Of a DNA stretch of 5,519 bases, positions 1 to 5,519 are shown piece after piece. Source of the stretch: Desulfovibrionales bacterium (lineage in GTDB: Bacteria; Desulfobacterota; Desulfovibrionia; Desulfovibrionales; Desulfomicrobiaceae); contig JAAYGZ010000058.1 in NCBI GenBank assembly GCA_012727515.1, positions 1 to 5,519 of the forward strand, in the 5' to 3' direction. How positions within the stretch are numbered: the first letter of the stretch is position 1; every line of letters starts with the position of its first letter. The notes beneath the pieces were generated by a model. The model had not been told where the DNA came from. It ran no database searches and worked only from the letters and a program-made list of their open reading frames with translations. A program made the position numbers and the translations under genes.

Positions 1-671
1 CCCTGATCCGCTCGCATCACCCGGAACATGGCGTGCTCGGGCCAGGGGCGTTTATTCCGGTTGCCGAAGAAACAGGGCTTATTTCTGATTTGGGGCGCTG
101 GGTACTGCATAAGGGCTGTGAGATTCTGGCCCAATGGGTACACGATTATCCAGACCTGCCCATTACCCTGGCCCTAAACCTTTCGCCCAAGGATCTGGCC
201 CAGCCCAACCTGGTCAGTTTTATTCATGATCTGCTTAAAACTTCACGTTTAGAACCAAGTCGTCTTAAACTGGAGATCACTGAAACAGCAGTCATGGGAA
301 ATACAGAACTGGCCATCACCAAACTGGATCGACTGCAGAAAATGGGTATTCAAATCTGTATGGATGACTTTGGGACTGGATATTCCTCCCTGTCGTATCT
401 ACAGCGTTTGCCCATCAATGTCTTAAAAATTGACCGTTCCTTTATTGCGACCATGCTGGAAAATTCTAATAATATGGAAATCATCAAGGCTATTCTGGGC
501 CTGGGTAAAATTCTGGACCTGCATACTGTGGCAGAAGGAGTGGAAACTGAAGAACAGTTAGAGGCCCTGATTACCATGGGCTGTGATCTGACCCAGGGTT
601 ATCTGCTGGGTCGCCCCATGCCCCTGGCCCAGGCCAAAGACCTGCTGGAACAAGCACGGCTTAAGGCCTGA
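1..671 (+). CDS. EAL-domain cyclic-di-GMP phosphodiesterase, C-terminal part (5' end outside window)
   Basis: The reading frame is open from the left edge (first full codon at 3) to TGA at 669-671, giving 222 visible residues. It begins L-I-R-S-H-H-P-E-H-G, the stretch that normally follows the E-A of the EAL signature, so the EAL motif itself and any N-terminal sensor or GGDEF domain lie outside; the GTG at 33 is not the real start. Visible hallmarks, numbered from the codon at 3: Asn59 in NLSPKDL, Glu91 in EITE, Asp121-Asp122 in DDFGTGYSSL (which also carries the dimerisation/loop-6 motif), Lys142 in LKIDRSF, Glu178 in VAEGVET and Gln198 in QGYLLGRPMP. In this family these bind the metals and c-di-GMP, so hydrolysis to pGpG is expected if the missing EAL glutamate is present. 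The protein ends about 15 residues after the domain, with no further domain. Codon choice matches the neighbours. The next gene starts 15 nt downstream. Confidence 0.93.
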   Translation, partial: LIRSHHPEHGVLGPGAFIPVAEETGLISDLGRWVLHKGCEILAQWVHDYPDLPITLALNLSPKDLAQPNLVSFIHDLLKTSRLEPSRLKLEITETAVMGNTELAITKLDRLQKMGIQICMDDFGTGYSSLSYLQRLPINVLKIDRSFIATMLENSNNMEIIKAILGLGKILDLHTVAEGVETEEQLEALITMGCDLTQGYLLGRPMPLAQAKDLLEQARLKA

Positions 672-686
672 AGTTGTACTTGAACA

Positions 687-2270
687 ATGGACACCCATGA
701 TCTTCGTGCCCCTGCCTCTGCTGCTGGCCAACGGCTGGACAGCTTCTGGTATGACTGGCTGGATCACGAAATTGCGCGCACAGCAATCCAGAACTGGATT
801 CGTGCCGGCCAGGCCAGTATCAATGGCCAGGTCTGTCGCAAGCCTTCAACTCGTCTTATTCCAGGCCAGCGTATTACCTTAAATGCGCAGAGCACCCCTT
901 CTGCACTTGTGCCCCGGCCTGGCCCACTCAGCCTTGTTTTTGCGGATCAGTACCTGGCAGTTATCAACAAGCAGGCCGGACTTACTGTGCATCCGGCCCC
1001 GTCTGTTACAGAGCCAACGCTTCTGCATTTTGCAGCACACGCCTTTCCTGCCCTGACGCAGATGGCTGGAGAACGGCCTGGTATTGTGCACCGCCTGGAC
1101 AAAGACACCACAGGGCTTATTCTTGTGGCCCTGCACGAACCAACTCGTCTGGCCCTGACCCAGGCTTTTGCAGAGCGTGAGATAGACAAGCAATACCTGG
1201 CTCTGGTTGCCGGAGAACCACCAGCTTCTGGCTGTATTGAGCTGCCCATTGGCCGTCATCCAAGCATCAAAACTCGTATGGCCGTGGTTCATGCCGGAGG
1301 TCGTCCGGCACGGACAGAGTATGTCCGTTTATGGACTGCTCCGGATCACAGCGCCAGCCTCATGCTGGTGCGCATTCATACCGGGCGTACACATCAGATT
1401 CGGGTACACATGACAGCCCTGGGCCATCCTTTGCTGGGTGATGCGGTGTATGCTGATGCACGCACTGCGGCACGCGCTGTGCGCCAGATGCTTCATGCCT
1501 GGCGTTTGCGCGTACAACATCCCCACACCAGACAGCCCCTGGTGTTTCTGGCCCCTGTGCCCCAGGATTTTCTGGATCAGCTCAGGCTTTTATGCCAGGC
1601 TCCCTTGCGTGTGGGCCTGACCGGAGCAACCGGCAGCGGAAAATCCACGGTGCGTCGTATGCTGGAGCAGGAAGGCCTGGCCACGCTCAGTGCAGATGAC
1701 GTGGTTGCGGCCACCTATGAGCCTGGCCAGGATGGTTGGCAGATCCTGCGTCATTATTTTGGAACCACCTTTGTGCCAGCAGATACTGCGCCTGTGGACA
1801 AGGCTGCCCTGTACCAGGCCATGCGCTCGTCTGAAAGCCTGCGACGTGAAATTGAGCGTCTTATTCATCCTGTGGTGCGCCAGGCAGTTCAGCTTTTTCA
1901 TCAGGCCCATGCCCCACACATCAGCGTGGCGGAAATTCCCCTGCTCTGTGAAACTGGCCTACAGACTGATCACGATGTGGTGGTTACGGTGTTTTGTCCT
2001 GATGAACTTCGTCATGCCCGGCTGCGGACGCGAGGCTGGGATGCTGAGCGCATAGCCCAGGTTGATTCCTGGCAATGGGAGCAGGCTGCCAAGGTTCGGA
2101 CCGCTCAGCTTGTGGTCAATAATTCTGGCTCGGCTGCAGAGTTGCAGCACCAGGTCCAGGCCCTGGCCAGGGTTGTGCGCAACATACAACGTTGCCGTCA
2201 GGAGCGTCATCTGCGTGCAGTGCTGGCCCTGCTTGACGAGCAGCGCGAACACGGTATGAATGTGTCATGA
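687..2270 (+). CDS. coaE: Bifunctional fusion: RluD-type pseudouridine synthase and dephospho-CoA kinase
   Basis: A 527-residue protein made of two enzymes. Residues about 12-66 form an S4 RNA-binding domain (GQRLDSF, then INGQVCRKPSTRL). Residues about 80-300 form an RluA/RluD pseudouridine synthase with HRLDKDTTG at 135-143 (catalytic Asp138), GRPARTEY at 205-212, and HTGRTHQIRVH at 231-241; the expected role is isomerising uridines in rRNA. After a linker of under 10 residues, residues about 307-495 form CoaE, which phosphorylates dephospho-CoA in the last step of CoA synthesis: P-loop GATGSGKST at 313-321, SADD at 335-338 (Asp337 fits the proposed catalytic base), HP at 394-395, AEIPLLCETGL at 415-425, and NNSG at 478-481. 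An Arg-rich helical tail of about 30 residues follows. An in-frame TGA at 681-683 makes ATG 687 the first possible ATG; no clear ribosome binding site is visible. The stop overlaps the rhomboid start. I recall such fusions in Desulfovibrio relatives, but the exact rRNA target cannot be read here. Confidence 0.93.
   Translation: MDTHDLRAPASAAGQRLDSFWYDWLDHEIARTAIQNWIRAGQASINGQVCRKPSTRLIPGQRITLNAQSTPSALVPRPGPLSLVFADQYLAVINKQAGLTVHPAPSVTEPTLLHFAAHAFPALTQMAGERPGIVHRLDKDTTGLILVALHEPTRLALTQAFAEREIDKQYLALVAGEPPASGCIELPIGRHPSIKTRMAVVHAGGRPARTEYVRLWTAPDHSASLMLVRIHTGRTHQIRVHMTALGHPLLGDAVYADARTAARAVRQMLHAWRLRVQHPHTRQPLVFLAPVPQDFLDQLRLLCQAPLRVGLTGATGSGKSTVRRMLEQEGLATLSADDVVAATYEPGQDGWQILRHYFGTTFVPADTAPVDKAALYQAMRSSESLRREIERLIHPVVRQAVQLFHQAHAPHISVAEIPLLCETGLQTDHDVVVTVFCPDELRHARLRTRGWDAERIAQVDSWQWEQAAKVRTAQLVVNNSGSAAELQHQVQALARVVRNIQRCRQERHLRAVLALLDEQREHGMNVS
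2267..2270 (+). promoter_or_regulatory. ATGA stop/start overlap (translational coupling)
   Basis: The rhomboid ATG (2267-2269) shares bases with the TGA stop (2268-2270) of the RluD-CoaE gene. No strong Shine-Dalgarno sequence precedes it, so translation of the rhomboid probably depends on ribosomes ending the upstream gene. The overlap is seen directly; the coupling is inferred. Confidence 0.75.
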
Positions 2271-2911
2271 TTCCCCTGCGCGACAATATCCCCACCCTGC
2301 ACCGACCGTACATGGTCTGGACCATTCTGGCCCTTAACATTCTTGTATTTCTCGATGTGCTGGCCCTTTCATCCAGCCAGCAACATCTGTTCTTCCATCT
2401 TTTTGGCGTGGTTCCGGCCCGTTTTTTTCATCCGGACTGGGCCATGTGGCGCGGATATCCGGATGGCGGGAGCATTGCCTTTGTCACGCACATGTTTTTA
2501 CACGCTGGCTGGCTGCATATCATTGCCAATATGTGGTCCTTGTGGATTTTTGCCGACAATATTGAAGATGTTATGGGGCCACTCCGTTTTGCTGTTTTTT
2601 ACCTGCTTTGCGGACTGTGCGCCCTGGCCGTACACATGGTCACCAGCCCGGATTCCACTGTGCCTGTGGTTGGCGCTTCCGGGGCTATTGGCGGCATTAT
2701 GGGCGCCTATTTTGCTTTGTATCCCCATGCCAGGGTTGTCACTATGATTCCGATTTTCTTTTTTCCGCTTATTGTGGAAGTTCCGGCCCTGTTTTTTCTT
2801 GGAGCCTGGTTTCTCAGTCAGGTTTTTTCCGGCCTGGTGTCCAGTGCTGATGGTGGTGGCGTGGCCTGGTGGGCACATATTGGCGGTTTTGTGGCTGGAA
2901 TGCTTTTATAG
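2267..2911 (+). CDS. Rhomboid family intramembrane serine protease (ends early at an amber codon)
   Basis: A 214-residue membrane protein. The N-terminus MIPLRDNIPT is typical of a bacterial rhomboid subfamily. Hydrophobic segments lie at about 16-34, 72-94, 105-125, 133-152, 160-188 and 199-214, consistent with six helices in the inner membrane. Catalytic features are complete: GASGA at 136-140 gives nucleophile Ser138, AHIGGFVAG at 203-211 gives His204, and His84 with Asn88 in HIIAN fits the oxyanion-hole pair of helix 2. The enzyme should cleave membrane-embedded or membrane-near segments of other proteins; the substrate is unknown. The frame ends at TAG 2909-2911 exactly at the end of helix six (GMLL), earlier than expected. 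The same frame then runs on through RFFRDN to a second TAG at 2996-2998, so the ancestral protein was probably about 243 residues. Both catalytic residues precede the stop, so activity may survive. The start overlaps the previous stop (ATGA). Confidence 0.92.
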   Translation: MIPLRDNIPTLHRPYMVWTILALNILVFLDVLALSSSQQHLFFHLFGVVPARFFHPDWAMWRGYPDGGSIAFVTHMFLHAGWLHIIANMWSLWIFADNIEDVMGPLRFAVFYLLCGLCALAVHMVTSPDSTVPVVGASGAIGGIMGAYFALYPHARVVTMIPIFFFPLIVEVPALFFLGAWFLSQVFSGLVSSADGGGVAWWAHIGGFVAGMLL

Positions 2912-2998
2912 CGCTTTTTTCGCGACAATACGCGCTGTGTGTATTGTTACAAGTCAGCCACCTGGAAAGAACAGGAAAAAAACGATCATCATGGATAG
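2912..2998 (+). other. In-frame continuation of the rhomboid gene beyond its amber stop
   Basis: With no frameshift, 28 sense codons follow the TAG at 2909-2911 and end at TAG 2996-2998. The first residues, RFFRDNTR, would give the positively charged cytoplasmic edge expected after helix six of a rhomboid. Next come CVYC (a CxxC pair), a charged stretch KEQEKND, and His-His-Gly. The second stop overlaps the ABC gene start at 2991 by 8 nt, matching the tight packing of the other junctions, whereas stopping at 2911 leaves a 79-nt gap. This suggests the extension was once part of the protein, or still is through readthrough. Whether it is translated is unknown; the alternative is an untranslated spacer left by a nonsense mutation. 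Confidence 0.6.
2924..2948 (+). other. Potential RNA hairpin after the rhomboid amber codon
   Basis: GACAATACGCG at 2924-2934 can pair with TGTGTATTGTT at 2938-2948 around a 3-nt loop (CTG). This gives 11 pairs, of which 8 are Watson-Crick and 3 are G-U. The core ACAATAC/GTATTGT is a perfect 7-bp inverted repeat. It starts 12 nt after the TAG. No U-run follows (the next bases are ACAAGTCAGC), so it does not look like an intrinsic terminator. Possible roles are a readthrough or recoding stimulator, an mRNA processing or stability element, or chance. Pairing is read from sequence; function is speculative. Confidence 0.45.
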
Positions 2999-4472
2999 TC
3001 TGCGCATTTATGTACACAATGTGGATGTGGACCTGGGACTGGCCCGCATTCTCAGCAATATCAATCTGTCCTGTGCCGGGCCACAGCATTTTGCGGTGCT
3101 GGGTGATAATGGCGCTGGAAAAACAACCCTGTTGCGCCTGCTGACCGGAGAACTCTGGCCTTCCCAGCGCAGTGCAGGGCAACGCCTGTATGAGCTGCAT
3201 GGACAGCAATCAGCGTCACCCCTGGCGGCAAAACCACATATGCGCCTGGTTACGCCCCAGATGGCTGACTGGTATCAGCTCCATGACCTGCGGGTCCCGG
3301 TCTGGGAAGTAATCTGTGCAGGCCTGACCAACACGCCATTTTTATATCACCAGCCTTCAGAGGCAGAACGTGACCAGGCCGCAGAACTTGGTCAGGTCAT
3401 GGGCGTGGGCCATGTGCTGCACCGACCTGTTCGCGATGTATCCACAGGCGAGGCCAAACGCACCCTGCTGGACAGAGCGCTGATCATCCAGCCCAAAATT
3501 CTGGCCGTGGATGAACTTGGCCAGGGCCTGGACCGCCAGGGGCAGTTGCAGTTGCTTGATGTCTTAAACCGCATTGCTGAAAGCGGCCAGACCAGACTTA
3601 TTGTCAGTGGTCATGGCGTGGTCCCTGTGCCAGAGGCGGTACAGGGCCGTATTTATCTTGAACATGGCCGCATCACAGATGCACCCATATCTGTACGCCC
3701 GGCACGGCTGCGCCTTCCCTCGCGTTCAGCCCGCCAGACACAGGCCAACATGCTTATCCAGGCGGAAAACTGCTCTGTGGTTACAGATGGGGTCACGGCG
3801 ATTCGCGCCCTGAACTGGACAGTTCATGCTGGTGAATGCTGGGCTGTACTGGGGCATAATGGGGCTGGAAAATCCTCACTTTTACAGATGATTACCGGGT
3901 ATCGTCGCCCCTGGCCAGGCGGGGTGCTGACCTGGTTTGAGCAAACCAATCAATTTGGCCTTGCAGCGGCTCGTGCGCGGCTTGGCATTCTTGCGCCCTG
4001 GATCAAGGAGCGCATTGACCCGGCAAGCACCTGTAAAGACATTATCTTTTCTGGCCTTTGCGATGGCCTGGGTATGCACCGGGGGTTGAGCGCTGCGCAA
4101 AAGGATCTGGCCACTGATCTGGCCCAGGCCTGGGGAATGCGTTCGTGGCTGGATACGCCCTTGTCCAGCCTTTCTTATGGTCAGGCCAGGCAGGTTATGC
4201 TGGCCCGCAGTGTGGTGCATGGCCCGGATCTGCTGGTGCTTGATGAACCATTTTCCGGGCTGGACGTAGCCTGGCAGGCCCGTATGCAGGCTTTGCTTGC
4301 AGATATGTGCGCCCAGGGACGAACCGTGGTCATGGCCACGCACTCGCCGGAATTAAGCAGCACGCTTTTTTCACATGCCCTGGTTCTGGAGTCCGGAACC
4401 TGCGCAGCGCAAGGAGCCTGGGACCAGGTGCGCCTTGCCCCGGCCTGTGTTCGCCTGTTTGGAGCAAACTGA
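2991..4472 (+). CDS. Tandem-domain ABC ATPase of the ModF/PhrA type
   Basis: A 493-residue soluble protein with two ATP-binding cassettes in one chain and no membrane segment. Domain 1 (about 1-230): Walker A GDNGAGKTT at 38-46, Q-loop Gln90, ModF-like signature STGEAKR at 151-157, Walker B ILAVDE at 170-175, D-loop GLD at 179-181, His208. Domain 2 (about 255-490): Walker A GHNGAGKSS at 288-296, signature LSYGQ at 394-398, Walker B LLVLDEP at 414-420, D-loop SGLD at 422-425, His451; no canonical Q-loop Gln is obvious. Length and domain order match E. coli ModF (490 residues), whose signature is also STGE. Domain 1 has DELGQGLD where DEPxxGLD is usual. No permease or binding-protein gene is nearby, so the substrate, or whether it transports at all, is unknown. 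The frame is open upstream to 2772, but MDSLRIYVHN aligns with the family start; AGGA at 2973-2976 is a weak, rather distant ribosome binding site. Confidence 0.87.
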   Translation: MDSLRIYVHNVDVDLGLARILSNINLSCAGPQHFAVLGDNGAGKTTLLRLLTGELWPSQRSAGQRLYELHGQQSASPLAAKPHMRLVTPQMADWYQLHDLRVPVWEVICAGLTNTPFLYHQPSEAERDQAAELGQVMGVGHVLHRPVRDVSTGEAKRTLLDRALIIQPKILAVDELGQGLDRQGQLQLLDVLNRIAESGQTRLIVSGHGVVPVPEAVQGRIYLEHGRITDAPISVRPARLRLPSRSARQTQANMLIQAENCSVVTDGVTAIRALNWTVHAGECWAVLGHNGAGKSSLLQMITGYRRPWPGGVLTWFEQTNQFGLAAARARLGILAPWIKERIDPASTCKDIIFSGLCDGLGMHRGLSAAQKDLATDLAQAWGMRSWLDTPLSSLSYGQARQVMLARSVVHGPDLLVLDEPFSGLDVAWQARMQALLADMCAQGRTVVMATHSPELSSTLFSHALVLESGTCAAQGAWDQVRLAPACVRLFGAN

Positions 4473-4480
4473 CCACAGCC

Positions 4481-5519
4481 ATGAACATAGCCTGTATTCA
4501 CGCCAGCCTTGCCCCGGCCCTGACCGCACTTGGACATCAGTGTCTCTGTCTTGCCCCTTCTTCTGGGGTCATTGCCCTGGCTCCGCTTTTAAACGGCTTT
4601 GTTCCGGATCTTATCATTCAGCAGGAAACCCTTGGTCCGCGCACCTTGATTGCAGATCTTCAGCATTTTTCCTGCCCCAAGGTTTTTTGGTCCATTGACA
4701 CGCACTTAAACAGTTTCTGGCAGATTTATTATGCCCGTCTGTTTGATCTGGTCTGCTCCACGCAAAAACACTGGGCCGCCTGGCTGCACGCCCAGGGCAT
4801 TGCCCAGACCCTGTGGCTGCCCTGGTTTGGCAGCAAGCGCTCTGCGCCTGCCTGGGATACGCGCGCGCAGGCCCTGTGTTTTGTGGGCCGTCTGACTGCA
4901 GAACGCCCGGTGCGCCAGTGGTTTGTGGACTGGCTGACGCACCTTGTCCCGCTCCGGACTTACCAGGATCTCAGCCATGAGGCCATGCTTTCCTGTTACG
5001 ACAACAGCCAGATCGTGCCCAATGAAGCTATTTTTGGTGAAGTTAATTTTCGTCTTTTTGAGGCTGGTTCATGTGGGTGCGCTCTTATTTCTCCGGCCCT
5101 GGGTCATGTGGAAGAACTGTTCACTCCTGGCACGGAAGTTCTTCTCTTTCATGATGGCGCGGAACTGGCCTTTTGGGTGCGCCGTTTGCTGAACAAACCT
5201 CAGCAGGCCAGGCTCCTTGGCCTGCACATGCGTCAGCGCATCTGCAGTGAACATTTGCCCGAACACAGGGCACAGGCCCTGCTTGCTGCACTGGCACGCA
5301 GTACCCGGAGTGCAGCTCACGGCAGTGAGGCTGCCAGAGCCTGGTGGCTGACCCTGGAACAGCTCTGGTCTGCTGACCGAATACAAATCACCGGCCCGGC
5401 CCTGGAACGCGCTTTTTTCAGCTTGCCCCTGAGTGAAGACGTGCTGGCCGCGTTGGTGCGATGTACAGCAAACAGCAGCCGTAATGATTTTTTACGCCTG
5501 GCCGTGCCTGTGGTGCAGA
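4481..5519 (+). CDS. CgeB-like glycosyltransferase (3' end outside window)
   Basis: ATG at 4481, 8 nt after the ABC stop, opens a frame with no stop up to the right edge: 346 codons visible. The N-terminal half (ALTALGHQCLCLAP at 15-28, PKVFWSIDTHLNSFW at 66-80, LFDLVCSTQKHW at 87-98) resembles the acceptor half of GT-B glycosyltransferases found in sulfate reducers. CFVGRL at 133-138 opens the C-terminal half. NEAIFGEVNFRLFEAGSCGC at 181-200, followed by ALISPALGHVEELF at 201-214 and a FHDGAELAFWVRRLL stretch at 223-237, matches the Glyco_trans_1_2 (CgeB-like) domain, which usually binds the nucleotide sugar. Residues after about 285 are helical and not recognised. It probably adds a sugar to a cell-surface or protein acceptor in the cytoplasm, but donor and acceptor cannot be told. 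GGAG at 4461-4464 is too far upstream to be an ideal ribosome binding site. Translation may be coupled to the ABC gene. Confidence 0.85.
   Translation, partial: MNIACIHASLAPALTALGHQCLCLAPSSGVIALAPLLNGFVPDLIIQQETLGPRTLIADLQHFSCPKVFWSIDTHLNSFWQIYYARLFDLVCSTQKHWAAWLHAQGIAQTLWLPWFGSKRSAPAWDTRAQALCFVGRLTAERPVRQWFVDWLTHLVPLRTYQDLSHEAMLSCYDNSQIVPNEAIFGEVNFRLFEAGSCGCALISPALGHVEELFTPGTEVLLFHDGAELAFWVRRLLNKPQQARLLGLHMRQRICSEHLPEHRAQALLAALARSTRSAAHGSEAARAWWLTLEQLWSADRIQITGPALERAFFSLPLSEDVLAALVRCTANSSRNDFLRLAVPVVQ

Noticed and set aside
33..35. GTG as the start of the EAL gene
   Set aside because: The frame is open to the left edge and the residues before it (LIRSHHPEHG) are conserved EAL-domain sequence, so the gene is truncated by the window.
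2912..2950. Intrinsic terminator between the rhomboid and ABC genes
   Set aside because: The hairpin at 2924-2948 has no following U-run. The T-run (2915-2920) lies before it, and on the opposite strand there is no gene to terminate.
2772..2990. Earlier start for the ABC gene inside the rhomboid coding region
   Set aside because: The extra residues are an out-of-frame translation of rhomboid helices. The family-like N-terminus begins at ATG 2991.
3108..3880. Direct DNA repeat: similar GCTGGAAAA stretches near 3114 and 3865
   Set aside because: These encode the two Walker A motifs of the tandem ABC domains; the similarity follows from protein conservation.
3882..4343. A 153-residue antisense frame within the ABC gene
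   Set aside because: It lies opposite the second cassette with its conserved motifs, has no recognisable domain, and is a shadow of GC-rich coding sequence. The same holds for the other antisense frames, such as 879-1292.
4375..4698. A 107-residue + strand frame spanning the ABC/glycosyltransferase junction
   Set aside because: It overlaps two genes with clear family motifs in other frames and has a low-complexity, unrecognised product.
1..5519. Frequent CTGGCC and CAGGCC words as a possible dispersed motif
   Set aside because: They mostly fall in frame as Leu-Ala and Gln-Ala codon pairs (CTG GCC, CAG GCC), so codon bias explains them.

Overview
The window holds five genes, all on the + strand and packed tightly with no large gaps. 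The first is cut by the left edge and the last by the right edge. GC is moderate, with strong use of CTG and GCC codons. The RluD-CoaE fusion, the style of the rhomboid protein and the CgeB-like glycosyltransferase suggest a sulfate-reducing bacterium related to Desulfovibrio. That placement rests on remembered family resemblance, not on a search.

Layout: (1) 1-671, the C-terminal part of an EAL-domain cyclic-di-GMP phosphodiesterase. (2) 687-2270, one polypeptide joining an RluD-type rRNA pseudouridine synthase (S4 plus catalytic domain) to a dephospho-CoA kinase. (3) 2267-2911, a rhomboid intramembrane serine protease that starts inside the stop codon of the fusion gene (ATGA). (4) 2991-4472, a soluble protein with two ABC ATPase domains of the ModF/PhrA type. 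(5) 4481-5519, a CgeB-like glycosyltransferase still open at the right edge. Gene junctions are +15, -4, +79 and +8 nt. I see no convincing intrinsic terminator or promoter inside the window, so genes 2 to 5, and possibly 1, could be co-transcribed. The functions (second messenger turnover, rRNA modification plus CoA synthesis, membrane proteolysis, an orphan ABC ATPase, sugar transfer) do not form an obvious single pathway, so this looks like a mixed housekeeping operon.

The most notable signal is at the end of the rhomboid gene. Its reading frame stops at an amber codon (2909-2911) exactly at the end of the last membrane helix. The same frame then stays open for 28 plausible codons, with a CxxC motif, and ends at a second TAG that overlaps the start of the ABC gene by 8 nt. 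A potential 11-bp RNA hairpin begins 12 nt after the first TAG. This could be a recent nonsense mutation, stop-codon readthrough, or (less likely) recoding such as pyrrolysine insertion. The sequence alone cannot decide. No CRISPR array, tRNA, rRNA, insertion sequence or other mobile element was seen.
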